DNA of 64,000 nucleotides from Gibbula magus. Its lineage: Eukaryota; Mollusca; Gastropoda; Trochida; Trochidae. Shown here one piece after another: positions 1 through 12,174 of this stretch (positions are counted from its first letter, which is position 1; every line of letters begins with the position of its first letter). The stretch is from NCBI GenBank assembly GCA_936450465.1, contig OW388296.1, positions 36,232,586 through 36,296,585 on the forward strand, read 5' to 3'. A program made the position numbers and the translations under genes. Under the pieces are notes generated by a model. That model was not told the origin of the DNA. It saw nothing but the letters and a program-made list of their open reading frames with translations, and searched no databases.

Positions 1-3000
1 TGACAAAGTAGGGGACGTGTAGGAGTTAAGAGAACATGTAACAGTTAGGGGGCGTGTAGGAGTTAAGAGAACATGTAACAGTTAGGGGGCGTGTGGGAGT
101 GAAGGGAACATGTAACAAAGTAGGTGGCGTGTGGAAGTGCAGGGAACATGTAACACAGTAGGGGACGCTAGGAAGTGAAGGGAACATGTAACAAAGAAGG
201 GGACGTGTGGGAGTGCAGTGAACATGTAATTGTGTAGAAGATGTGTCGGAGTGCAAAGAACATTTACAAAGAAGGGGACGTTAAGGAGTTAAGGGAACAT
301 ATAACAGTGTAGGGGATGTGTGGGAGTGCAGGGAACATGTAATAGTGTAGGGTATGTGTGGGAGTTCAGAGAACATGTAACAAAGTAGGGGACGTTAGAG
401 AGTGAAGGGAACATGTAACAGTGTAGGGGACGTTAGGGAGTGAAGGGACTTGTAGCAACGTGTTAGGCGAACAGTGTGGGAGCGCAGGGAAAATGTAAAA
501 AAGCAGAGGGCGTGTGGGATTGAAGGGAACATGTGACAGTGTAGTTGGCGTGTGGAAGTGAAAGGCCCTTGAAACAAAGTAGGGGACCTTAGAAAGTGAA
601 GGAAACATGTAACAGTGTAGGGGATTTTAGGAAGTGAAGGGAACATGTAGCAAAGTAGGGGACGTTAGGGAGTGAAGGGAACATGTAACAGTGTAGGGGG
701 GCGTGTCGGGGTGAAGGAAACATGTATAAAAGGAAGGGACGTGTGGGAGTGAAGGGAACTTGTAATAAAGTAGGGGACGTGTGTGAGTGAAGGGAAAATG
801 TAACAAAGTAGGCGATGTGTAGAAGTGATAAGAACATGTAACAACGTAGGGGCCGTATGGGAGTGCAGGGAACATGTAACATTGTAGGTTGCGTGTGGGA
901 ATGAAGGGAACATGTAACAAAGTAGGGGAGGTGTTGGAGTGAAGGGAAGTTGTGACACAGTTAGTGACGTGTGGGAGTGAATGGAAAATGTAACCACGTG
1001 GGGGATATTTTGGAGTGCAGGGAACATGTATCAAAGTAGGGGACGTTATGGAGTGATGGGAACATGTATCAGTGTAGGTGTCGTTAGGGAGTGAAGGGAA
1101 CATGTATCAATGAAGGGGACGTGTGGGAGTGAAGGGAACACATCCAAAACAAGTAGGGGACGTGTGGGAGTGAAGAGAACACATCCAAAACAAGTAGGGG
1201 ACGTGTGGGAGTGAAGAGAACACATCCAAAACAAGTAGGGGACGTGTGGGAGTGAAGAGAACATTTAAAAGTGTAGGTAATGTGTGGGAGTGAAAGGAAC
1301 ATTTAAAAGTGTAGGTAATGTGTGGGAGTGAAAGGAACATGTAACAAAGTAGGGGACGTGTGGAAGTACAGGGAACATGTAACAAAGTATTGAACGTGTG
1401 GTAGTGAAAAGAACATGTAACAAAGTAGGCGACGTGTAGAAGTGAAGGGAAAGTGTAACAAAGTAGGGGTCGGTTGGGAGTGCACGGAACATGTAACAGT
1501 GTAGGTAGCATGTGGGAGTGAAGGGAACATGTAACAAAGTAGGGGAGGTATTGGAGTGAAGCGAAGTTGTGACAAAGTAGGCGACGTGTGGGAGTGAAGG
1601 GAACGTGAGACAAAGTAGGGGTCGTGTGGTAGTGAAGTGAACATGTAACAAAGTAGTCGACGTGTGGAAGTGAAATGAACACGAGACAAAGTAGGGGGCG
1701 TTTGGGATTGCAGGGAACATGTAGCAGTGTAGGTGTGTGAAGGGAACTCTTAACAAATGAGGGACGTGTGGTAGTGTAGGGAACATGTAGCAAAGTAAGG
1801 GACGTGTGGGAGTGAAGGGAACATGTAACAGTGTAGGGGGTGTTGGAGTGAAGGGAACATGTAACAGTGAAGGGGATGTGTTGGATTGCAGGGAACATGA
1901 AAAAAAGTAGGGGACGTTAGGGAGTGAAGGGAACATGTAACAGTGTAGGGAACGTATGGGAGTGAAGGGAACGTGTACCAAAGTAGGGGCGTGTGGGATT
2001 GCAGGGAACATGTAACAAAGTAGAAATCGTGTGGGAGTGAAGGGAACATGTAACAAAGTAGGGGACGTGTGGGAGTGAAGGGAACATGTAACAAAGTAGG
2101 GGACGTGTGGGGGTGAAAGGAACGTGAGACAGTGTAGGGAATGTGTTGGATAGCAGGGAACATGTAACAGTGTAGGGGACGTCAGGGGGGGGAATGGAAC
2201 ATGTAACAGTGTAGGGGACGTATGGGAGGGAAGGGAACGTGTACCAAAGTAGGGGCGTGCGGGATTGCAGGGAACATATAACAGAGTAGGGGCGTGTGGG
2301 AGTGCAAGGAACATGTAACAGTGTAGGGGGCGTGTTTTAGTGAAGGGAACATGTAACAGTGTAGGTGATGTGTGGGAGTGCAGGGAACATGTAAATAGGT
2401 AGGGGAACGTGTGGAAGTGATTGGAACATGTAACAGTTTATGGGATATGTGGGAGTGCAGGGAAGATGTAACAAAGTAGGGGACGTACGGGAGTGAAGGG
2501 AACATGTAACAAAGTATTGGACGTGTGGGAGTGAAGGGAACATGTAACAAAGTAGGGAACGTGTGGGAGTGAAAAGAACATGTAACAAAGTAAGGGACTT
2601 GTGGGAGAGAAGGGAATATGTCACAATGTAGGTGATGTGTGGGAGTGAAGGACACGTGTAACGTGTAGGGGACACGTGGGAGTGAAGGGAACATGTAACA
2701 AAATAGGCGACGTGTGTTAGTGAATGGAACATGTCGCAAAGTAGGGGACCTATGGAACTGAAAAGAACATGTAACAAAGTAGGGGACGTTTTGGAGTGAA
2801 GGGAACATGTAACAAAGTAGGGGATCTGTGGGAGTGAAGGGAACATGTATCAATATCGAGTAAAGGGAACATGTAACAGTGTAAGGGCCTGTTGGCAGGG
2901 AAGGGAACATGTAACAGTGTAAGGGACTGTTTGCAGGGAAGGGAACATGTCACAGTGTAAGGGACTGTTGGCAGGGAAGGGAACATGTAACAGTCTAAGG

Positions 3001-3235
3001 GACTGTTTGCAGGGAAGGGAACATGTAACAGTGTAAGGGACTGTTGGCAGGGAAGGGAACATGTAACAGTGTAAGGGAATGTTTGCAGGGAAGGGAACAT
3101 GTAACAGTGTAAGGGACTGTTGGCAGGGAAGGGAACATGTAACAGTGTAAGGGACTGTTTGCAGGGAAGGGAACATGTAACAGTGTAAGGGACTGTTGGC
3201 AGGGAAGGGAACATGTAAGAAAGTAGGTAGTGTGA
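1..3235. repeat. 38-bp minisatellite array (about 85 units)
   Basis: The whole stretch is a head-to-tail repeat of a 38-bp unit (core GGGAACATGTAACAAAGTAG followed by GGGACGTGTGGGAGTGAA). Units in positions 1-2850 are diverged. At 1129-1262 three near-identical units are lengthened to 41 bp by an ACATCCAAAAC variant. From about 2860 to 3215 units are nearly identical, with GACTGTTGGCAGGGAA replacing the usual right half. Neither strand of the consensus has many stop codons, so long minus-strand reading frames run through the array in all three frames. I do not treat them as genes. The right edge is at about 3235, where unique sequence begins. Confidence 0.95.
2860..3215. repeat. 76-bp higher-order dimer block within the minisatellite
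   Basis: Nine consecutive units carry a strictly alternating marker, CTGTTGGCAG then CTGTTTGCAG, near 2891, 2929, 2967, 3003, 3041, 3079, 3117, 3155 and 3193. The true repeating unit here is therefore a 76-bp dimer of two 38-bp monomers. Its low divergence compared with the rest of the array suggests it is the most recently homogenised part. Confidence 0.9.
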
Positions 3236-4164
3236 ATAAGACAAAAACCTGATGCCATGGATTCTTCTAATATGTTCTGTATTGGATGTTTCCTTACAGA
3301 AATATTATGCTTATTCTGAAACAAACAAAGAAAAAAGTATTTTGAGTTAAATCATCTAACAATGTTAGTCACAAACTGACTCAAACGTACGTAAATACAA
3401 ATCATTGTATTACCAATAATACATATCCTTATATTCAAGCTCTTCACACGGTGACATAAATGTATACTCTGTAGTTACAGATATATTTCTACTCTTTGCA
3501 CTGTAAATTTTAACAATTCTTTGCTTTGAATTAATCTTTAAGAAGATGAAAGAAAGTCCGTGCAATTGATAATACACACAACGGTGACTCGACTAATTAC
3601 TGTAAGACGAGTTTATTTGGCAACAGGGGTGAAAGGTAATTATAACAAACTGACAATAAAATATCCATGGAATTATATAGCACTTTTCAGCGAATAAACT
3701 GCAAAAGGTTTCAAACACTTGAAATACACAATCAGTAATTAAGAAACTTGAAAATATAGCCATGAATAGAATCATATCATAGCCGCGAAACATTACCCCT
3801 ATTGGCGTAACAACTTGGACTAGTTCAAAGTGAGCGCTTACATTTACATATTTTTCAAGAACATAAGTACACATTGATAGGAATTATTAACATAACATTG
3901 ATCAGGAAAATGTAAATATTATATATATACACCTGAATGTCTGTCCTCACGGCCAATATATCATGCAAAAACTCATCATTAAACATTTCTTCTCTTCCGG
4001 CTCATTCGTTGAAAAACAAAAGGAGCATTCCGTCACCGGAAGTCTCGTTTAAAATAAAAGTAAAAAAGGGAGTGGCTCATCATTTCGATTACACAATCGA
4101 GCGAAAGGTTTCCGTGATGCACAGATTCCATCCAACCCTTCACCCAGCCTCAAAGTAGATTCTC
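3236..4164. other. AT-rich non-coding stretch between minisatellite and BEL fragment
   Basis: No gene recognised. The minus strand carries an AATAAA-like sequence near 3615 and follows directly after the BEL/Pao integrase tail at 4165 and up. A degenerate 3' LTR could therefore lie here, but no second LTR copy was found to test this. Confidence 0.4.
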
Positions 4165-4990
4165 AATAATGAGACAACATTGCTGGATGCAGCGCTTATA
4201 TTGTCCATGTTGAGTCTTCACTTGTACGTTCCTGACCATATCATCCTTTCCAGGATATACATCAGTCACTCGGCCTAAGTTTCATTTCCCTCTCTTCACA
4301 TTGTGATCAATGAGCAACACAATGTCTCCAATCTGGAGTTGTCTCCCTTTAGATATCCCCTTGGTCCTCTTCATCAAGGTTAGGAAGTATTCTCTCACCA
4401 GTCTCTCCCAAAACTGATGATAAGCTGCTGCACATATTCTAACCTCTTGTTAAGGTTCGTTGATTCACTGAAGGGTCATTGAGGTGAATCATATGATGCT
4501 CTTCCAAACATAAAATGATTTTGAATGATTGGTTGCAAATCATTTGGACTGTTCGGGGACATACTCAGTGGTCTTGAATGCAGCAATGTCGACATTTCGT
4601 TCCAAGACAAGTTTTGTTCTCAAACTACTAACTTCAATGCTCTCTTCACCTATTTGATAAGACTCTCATATATTCCTCCCTGGTTACCATTTCAAGTTGT
4701 GTAGAGCGCTTAAGTTTTCTATCTCTGCGCGTCCTTCGACAAACAATTTCTTCAGCTCCTTTTCTGCGCCGACAAACAAGTTCCATGGTCGGAAAACATT
4801 GTCTTCGGCCATCCGTGATGAGACACGAATCTTCTCAGTACATGAAGGAATGCTTTTCAACGATTTCCAAGTGCATGGCTCCACTGTAGCGCAGGTGAAT
4901 ACTGCTCCTCGTGATTTAATCTTCTTATTTCTGCCATACTTCAGGTTAAAAGCGCCAAATAGGGGGTCTGTGAAGTCCCTATTAAAATGT
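4165..4990 (-). pseudogene. BEL/Pao retrotransposon integrase remnant (core plus C-terminal tail)
   Basis: Read on the minus strand, 4990 to about 4680 resembles the integrase core of BEL/Pao elements: a GAFNLKYGR stretch, then FTC, and an FVGAEKELKKLF stretch in the place where the family has an NFVGA motif. From 4530 to 4180 the minus strand, across several frames, gives pieces of the family's C-terminal tail (DUF5641 type), such as GDIVLL, GRVTDVYPG and MVRNVQVKT. Frames change and stops occur, so it is dead. In BEL/Pao elements this domain joins cDNA to the host genome. The matching RNase H part lies at 6480-7305 on the same strand in the expected order, separated by foreign sequence. Family assignment is from recognised motifs. 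Confidence 0.72.
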
Positions 4991-6479
4991 GAAGTTAGCG
5001 AATTATTACCAGTTCCTTATTCCTTATTCAAAACTTTAGCAACTAACACTTGTTCTTGGCTCATGCTTCAATATCTAAGACTGTAAACGACAATAACGTT
5101 CTTCTCTTGTGTACCGATTTTTGTATTATTAACGCAGAAAGCCCAGGGCCTTGTATCTAAACCGAGCGCTTCACGAGCTATAAATAGCACGCTAGCCAAT
5201 TCAAAATGGCTTCGTTTCAATCTGTTGGTGTGGAAGCAAATCACATATAGTTTCTGTGTCAGAACATAGAGTTTTGAATACAATAAATAAATGTTAAGTT
5301 TAACTAAACAGTTCATGTGAGCTATTATTATACAATGCTTTATAAACGACCGGGAACGTGCTCCGCGAACCCCACTATACAATAGGTCAATCTTAAAAGT
5401 TAATCCGTCACTGAGAGTGTGAAGTTAGTTACTTATTCGCCATTGGCGCTATATGCGTAGAAGTTTCGAACATCATAGGTTTATAATTGAATCAGTACAT
5501 GCTAGCTCTGTCTCTGGGGTACATCTCACCTACAACAATGCTTAATGTACGGCCACGAACGTGCATTTTGGGCTCGCTTTAGGTCAATCTGAATCCATTG
5601 CTGAAAGTTTGAGGTTTGTTACTTATTCGATATTGGCGATTCATGCACAGAATTCGTCGTTTGCGCCCGTTTAAAGCCATTTTTATAATATGTCAACTCC
5701 CTAAGGTATGGCAAATTCTTCCAAGATAAGGCGGGGTGTGAAGGCCTGCATGTTTGAAATGAAAAGGCCATGCCTGGACCGTCACTGGGCCATAACTGTC
5801 CATTATCCCTCTTATATAATCAAAAGGAAGCTCCTCTAAACACAACAGACTTCATGCTCAAGTTGATTCAGTTTTATATGACACATTCACTTTTAATACA
5901 TACATGGTTAAGCTATTAATAATACTCCAAATGCACTTGATACATTTTTAAACAATTTGTTACCAAAATATACAAGCATCAAAAGCAACTTTATTTACAT
6001 AAGAACACAAACAATATGTGTACAGTATATCAGGCTAGCCATAAATATCAATTATCAGAAACTGTAAGATAATATAATACAACATAACTATTATATATGT
6101 TAGCTATATGAAGATCTACACAGAGAGAGGAATAGGGCAGGGGAAGAAAGTCATAGGACAAGATGACTGATAAGGAGTTGACAGGCCACAATACTTTCTC
6201 GGGAACCGAGCTGTGCCTGGCTGTCCCAGGGCAGCTGGAAATTGCTTTAAGAATACATACGTTTATATATAAATCAGCACATGTTAGCTTTGTCTCTAGG
6301 GTACATCTCAGCTATAATAAAGTTTTAGTTACGGCCGCGAACGTGCATTGTGGGCTCATCGTAGGTCAATCTGAATCCGTTGCTGTGAGTGTGAAGTTGT
6401 TTACTTATTCGAGTTTAGGTATACTGTATAGACAACGTTACTCATTGTTACAGCTGAGATGTACCCAGTAGTACTCTGC
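4991..6479. repeat. Insertion between BEL halves with ~200-bp repeats
   Basis: About 1.5 kb without coding signal separates the two halves of the BEL/Pao pol region. It contains related repeat copies: one from about 5330, one from about 5534 (about 201 bp apart) and one from about 6265 to 6420. They share GGTCAATCTGAATCC, GTACATCTCA and a GTGAAGTT..TTACTTATTCG string. A short piece of the same string occurs at about 50977, inside another repeat. A 15-bp inverted pair (GGGTACATCTCAGCT at about 6299 and its complement near 6454) is also present. The stretch 5690-6240 shows nothing recognisable. Confidence 0.6.
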
Positions 6480-7305
6480 TCTCTGTATTTCTATCGGCTA
6501 AAGAACCTCTTTACTGGTCTCTGGTACGGGTAGTCCCTTTACCTTGTTCTTCAGAGCCTCTACAAATCTCACACAGTATGCTGTCACTCTCAGAAGTTTT
6601 CGCCATGAGGAGTATCTCTCACTTTCGACGATAGATCCTCCCTCTACTTTCTTCTGAGATTGCATTCCGATAAATCTCGGCCATGCTTTTCTGTCTCATT
6701 CCCATTTGTTCTTTTCTCCATACACTCTTGATCTGGCCATTGTTCCCTTGACATTCTGAGAAATTTCGGTCCATAGAACCATCGATGTGCAAGATCCTGT
6801 ACCCTGATTCCCCTGCTCAGTTTGTCCGCAACATTCTGTTTGGTAGGCACATATTCCAGCTCCTGTTGTCCCATTCTCCCTGTATTTCTGCTATTCGGAC
6901 AGAAACAAATGCTTTCTTTGAACTTGACTAGGATTTGGCCATTTCAAAACAACTTGAGAATCTGACCAAAGGAAAACTTCTTGTTTGTCTCTCAACTATG
7001 TGTGCAGTGTCCTCGCTAATCTGAAAGCAAGTAGGGCAGCCATCAGCTGCAATCTTGGTATGGTTGTTTGAAGAAGCGGTGCCACTCGCACCTTTGCTGC
7101 AACTAGTCTGACGCTTGGTCCGATGGGGGTTGGCCATATTTGATAGGCACAGGCACCATAAGCCGTCATACTTGCGTCAGGAAACACATGCAGTTCTGGC
7201 ACAATCACAATCTCTGTTGGCTTCAGACATCTCGGAAAGCATATGGAGTTCAATCTCTCTAGGTCATCAAAAATGTGGGACCATATGTGACTCATCTTAT
7301 CCACA
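6480..7305 (-). pseudogene. BEL/Pao pol remnant: RNase H and following region
   Basis: Minus-strand reading from 7305 gives the hallmark BEL/Pao RNase H region: FDDLERLNSICFPRCL, then ELHVFPDASMTAYGA, then TIPRLQLMAALL. In a shifted frame it continues with EVFLWSDSQVVLKWP, then EYVPTKQNVADKLSRG, and then a segment with SSWRKLLRVTAYCVRF. The order and spacing match the family. At least two frameshifts break it. RNase H degrades the RNA strand during reverse transcription of the element. Together with 4165-4990 this is one old insertion whose 5' part (gag, protease, reverse transcriptase) is absent. Confidence 0.82.
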
Positions 7306-7309
7306 GGGA

Positions 7310-7810
7310 GTAAGCCCTGTCAATGCTAAACTGGAAGTTGGCAGTCGTCAACAACCATTTTCTAGACAGACAGTAGTTCTTCAACTGGGTTGGGTCCCGA
7401 AATTGGTTAGTTTTGAACATTTTGAACAATATCAACATGATTGAATATCTATATTTTACAATCGCTACATCTGTGGAACATGACACGCAATATATAGTTT
7501 AGAATTTTAACATTTTGGGAGCCAGTCGATCGTTTTCAGGGAAACAATCAGCGAAAAGGCGACTTTCTACATGGAAACAGCAAATTTACATGAATCAAGC
7601 CCATATTTTGTGCAATTTTAAGTCGAATGTGATAATCTAGGACTTGCATGAACGTTACAGCTTTCACAGATTGATCGAAACCGAGATATTAGGAAAAATA
7701 AAAACTGTACACATTGATGTAAGTTGCTCCATCACTGTCCAGGTTGTTGAAAATTAAAACAATAAACTGTCCATGGTAGTTGCCATGCAGGAAACCTTTT
7801 TTACATTGTT
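7310..7810 (+). repeat. ~500-bp dispersed repeat, copy 1
   Basis: Matches the reverse complement of 14030-14560 over about 500 bp with moderate divergence. Shared landmarks are AGCCCTGT.AATGCTAAAC, GGCAGTCGTCAACAACCATT and, at the far end, CTGTCCAGGTTGTTG. In the other copy the same sequence is contiguous with a Tc1-like transposase remnant, so this may be the end region of a Tc1/mariner-type element. Confidence 0.75.
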
Positions 7811-8052
7811 CGGGTATGTAAGGGTGCAACGTGATTTGATTTTCACTGCTGCTTTTCATACAATTTTTGCGAAAAATGTCGAAAAAACAATAGAATACAA
7901 GTTTAACATATAAATCCATCGACTATATGTTTTAACTACAATTTTTGCCATTTGTATCATTCTTACACCTTGAAATGTTGGTTTCTAGGATAATAATGTA
8001 ATAATAATGTATTACTATCCCTATCAATGATTTATCCAAAGCACGATGTAAT

Positions 8053-11000
8053 GGGTCAGGGAAAACCCTAACACGTGAAGGCTGATATCCCAGAATGCAC
8101 TGCAATGCCTTTACTCGCGCGTATAAATCGCGAAAATCGATGTGATATCGTGGTTTAAGTTTTAGTTATGATTTTGTGCAATAAATTCGAGACAATGCGT
8201 ATCACCACGGACTTAGTAAAAATATAACTACTGTTATTGAAGTCCGTGGTACCACATACCAAGTTGGTTTTTTTATCAATTTTTAATTTAAAACCAATAA
8301 AATTTTACAGATTAAAATTATATAACGATATTTATGGTTTTCTCCTGAGATTAGTCTCTTTTTTTTTGTGGCTCACATGAAATGATAAAAACGCTACTAT
8401 AGAATTTTGTCTCAACTTCATTGTGTTTTATTCCTGTATCAACAAGATATAGGAATTAAATGTAATTAGATATACCACATTTTGTTAATTCCTTACATTC
8501 CACCTGATAAAGAACTGAGTATATACTCTAAGACATCGTTTATTTTCAGATTAAAGAAGTAATTATCCAGAAAATCTCCCTGTTCTTACATACCACCATG
8601 CAAACTGTAGACAATTTTCAACCATGTGTTTTTAAGTAAATCCATCATTAAGGAGAATAGAGCAATACTATAAATATTATCCACTAATCTATCTAGTCGT
8701 GCACTGTTTAGTTGAGTAACTGATGTGCGAAGACCAAAACTGAACTAAGCGTAATGCCTAGAGCCCCAGTCACGATGCAGAACGTAGTTAACTAGTACTG
8801 TACATAAGATAAGCCTAGTAATCCGTGGTTATCCGTATTCAAAACGTAGACAAAGACGTAGTTTGTGATTTAACTTTAGAACATATTGAATTCAAAGTTT
8901 AGATTGGACGTATTGAATTGCAAATTTGAACTTAGATCTTTATAGTTAAATCTAGTTAAGAACGTAATTAAACGTATTACAACTTGTCCCCGAATACCTA
9001 CACCTTACTAGGTATTTAAGTCCTTTACTACAGTAAATTACACTAGTATCATTTAATTTAAGTTGAAGAACGTTTCAGAACAGAAGACTAGGTGTTAGTA
9101 CGACTGTCTACGTTATCAACATATTTAAATTACGTTTTGGTAGGTTTGTTATTGACGCACTGACGTAAAAGTAAGTTCCCATACGTCTAACTACGCTCAA
9201 GGAAGTATAATTACGCTGAACTACGATAAATCACGCCTAACTAGGTACACGTATACTGAACCATGTTGTAATGAAACGTTAACGTAGTTGCGAAAAATGC
9301 AAAAAGTTCCATCAAGTCAGAAGTTTGGTGGCTATACGTTCAATGAACTAGTTAAACTACGTAAATTGTGACTGCAGCTAGCTAGCTTGAGTTACACCAG
9401 TGTGGTTCTCACTACGTTCTACTCCGTCCAAAAATTATTGTAAAAAGACCTCGAACGGGACAAAAACGGGAAACTTTTGTACATAACTCTCAATACTACG
9501 ATCCAGTACGTTTACAGACAGTTCTCAGGAAGTCCATCCCGTCTTTACACTGTCATCTGACAGCTGGTGCCACGTTGAAATGGGATGACCTTGCCCGTTC
9601 ATAACGTTTTCAATCTGTTCAGTCCCGTTATCAGTCAGTATATATCAGTTCTCAACTAAATCTATCTCGACATCATACACGTTGCGAGAAGAATCATTCA
9701 TTGACAGTTTAGGTTATTATTATTGAAAACTGTTGTCGACACATGTTCAAATGTTAGATGCACGGGAGGCAGAATGAATAGTATAAGTATAATCCCAGTT
9801 ATGTCTGTAAATGTGATTTCAAGGGATTAAAATAGTGGGTAATATGAAAAGTTGGAATTCAAGTGAATAAAGGTTTCAGAATTTTTTTAAAAATTTTATA
9901 TTTGGATGGATCGAATAATAAATATATTATCAATAAACTAACAGAAAGTAATTTTCTATGATAATAGACATATTATCAGTAGTATGTTGGATGAAATGAG
10001 TAACTACTTCAATTGATTGAATTCAAATAAAAAAGCAGATTGATAGGCCTACCTGTCGTGTTGTTTGTGTTTTTTAATGATTTGAAAAGTCAAAACTTAC
10101 TACTTACTTATTTAAACCGTTGGGAAAAACAATTCACCGAACGTATGTATGCTTAGTCACAAGTGAGAAGCATTTAATTCTGCGCTTGTTCTATTTCTAT
10201 GAAATGATTGACTGGTGAAAATTTTCTCACTTGTTTGTTGGGAAATTTCGTTGCATGAAAATGTTCAAGGTTCAAGTCCTCCCCACGAAAGCCACACATC
10301 TTTCCAGCGACAATATAATGTCCCGGCATTCGGTAAACATTATACTTTCATGTAATGCTTTCAGCACACGTAGCACTAAACTACTGTCAAAAACTCTAGA
10401 CAATTTGTATCGATATCAATTAAGTCTAATCATATATCGAGATAAAGAAATATATGTCAACTCGTCAAACATCTAACTAATCTACTCTGTCGTGAATTGC
10501 ACTGTAATATCACCAGAAATGTATATTCACAGTTAAAAACTAAAATTCAACTACTTACCTTACTACTTAATCTTAGTGTTAGAGACATTACTTTCGCTAC
10601 GATCGGCAACAATTCAGTTGATGTAATTGTATTTTTTCCAAACTAATTAATTTTATTGATATATTCAAAATGTGTGTTAATAATTGTGTATATTACACTG
10701 TTTGTAAAAGGTTTTAATGCATTCTATCAATGTTATATGTTTCAATGCACAACATTTTATTATTCCTTTTCTGTAAGTGTAACCTACTTGTTTTAATTAA
10801 TTTACTTATAAATATTTTGTGTTCAATACTTGCAAGGAAATGAATTTAAATTAAAATAAATCCCTATCGATAAAGAAAGATGGAATATATTATTACTCAT
10901 AACTGCAAATTTAAATTTCGCTGGGATTAAACACGTGATACACAAATATATTCAAATAAGTGCAAAGAACACAACAACCCATTTCATAATTAATAGGGAG

Positions 11001-11094
11001 CAGCGCAACGCAGCGTATTGCTATAGCTTGTACTTTCAGAAATAACGAACCCAGTTTGGAATCAGCCTTCACGTGTTAAGATTTGCCCCGACCC
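8053..11094. mobile_element. 3.0-kb non-coding DNA transposon with 9-bp target duplication (MULE-like)
   Basis: CGATGTAAT is duplicated at 8044-8052 and 11095-11103. Between the copies the ends are inverted repeats: GGGTCAGGG at 8053 and the complement of GGGTCGGGG ending at 11094. A 17-bp block, AACACGTGAAGGCTGAT, is perfect in both TIRs, which are about 34 bp long. A 9-bp target duplication and GGG termini are the usual signature of the Mutator (MULE) superfamily. The bases GGGT also follow the right duplication, so a 13-bp duplication is formally possible. The 3 kb inside has no credible reading frame. From 8700 to 9420 it is rich in TACG/ACGTA words. It is probably non-autonomous. Confidence 0.75.
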
Positions 11095-11103
11095 CGATGT
11101 AAT

Positions 11104-12030
11104 GGGTGCTATCTTCAACCTAGTCTGGTCTTGAATTAGTCTAAGAATAATATCTCCTTTTATCATACAATGGATGGTGTTCTCGGCAGGATAAAGGCAA
11201 CGGATAATTTCGGTATCCGTTGGGGTTATATACGGATAAAGATGCAAATTACAGAGGTCAAGTGACGGAACTTCTTTTGAAAATGACGTCACAAGCATTA
11301 ACATTTCGAACGCTTGTAATAACCGTAACAGTTGTAATTAATAGCGTAATAGCTTCATGTAAATAGACATATTTCAGTCATCATTTCATATAGATCTACA
11401 TTAATTTGAGAAATGGCAAGACAAACATAGTGCAATGCATATTACAGAAACAATTATTATGATCAAGCAGTGCCAAAACATGTTCATCGCGAGTCGAAAA
11501 CTACAGAGTAAACACTTAATAAATACTCACAGGTAACAAAGGCAGTTTGAGTTACATATGCATTTATCGAACGTCAATCTTCACTGTTCTATAATGTGAC
11601 TTTTGTAAAGGAGATGTTAGAATTAGCTGCCTAACATTTAGTTTAGCTCTCAGTGTGGTGCGAGTCGCCATTTGCAACCGGGCGGAAGGGAAGCAACTCT
11701 CGCACTTCGTGATTCGCTTACAGTCATGGTTACACAAGCGATAGGACGCGAGTTCAAATTCGCTGTCCTCACGTTAAATATTTTTCATTTGAAAAACGTA
11801 TTTTAAAACGTATTAAAACATTGAAAATTAAGACCATGCCAAAAATAACAATTATTTTCACTGAAAGCATAATTTAGGAGGCGTTATTTTGTGTCATTTT
11901 ACTGTGAGAATAGCACGCAGTTCATTTGCATATATCAATACGCTTAGTTACAGTAAAGTCCAATTTTGACATAATGTTGTCATGCTGTTTTGCGCAAAAT
12001 GAATGAAGAATGACATTGTATGATAAAGAA
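11104..12030. other. Intergenic sequence, no gene seen
   Basis: AT-rich, no recognised coding region. 11650-11780 contains a tRNA-like string (GAGTTCAAATTCGC, similar to a Pol III B box) that could be a decayed SINE, but no A box or second copy was identified. Confidence 0.4.
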
Positions 12031-12174
12031 GTTATCATGCTCGTGTGTTTTGGGATGGTAAATATCCTGCATTAGGAATAAACACAATGTATTTAGCTCG
12101 CCAAGGCTCGTAAAATAGAATGTTTATTCCTAATGCAGGATATTGACCATCCCAAAACACACGAGCATGATAAC
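12031..12174. repeat. Near-perfect 54-bp foldback (hairpin element)
   Basis: Arms 12031-12084 and 12121-12174 are complementary over 54 bp with a single mismatch, around a 36-bp spacer. The outer end is GTTATCATGCTCGTGTG. No target duplication was clear. Confidence 0.95.

Noticed and set aside
1265..2314. 349-codon minus-strand frame in the 38-bp array
   Set aside because: It is a by-product of a stop-poor tandem repeat. The same residues appear in every frame and no start context, splice site or domain is visible.
3593..3874. 93-codon hydrophobic minus-strand frame
   Set aside because: No domain match. It lies where a decayed BEL LTR would be expected and is more simply AT-rich open sequence.
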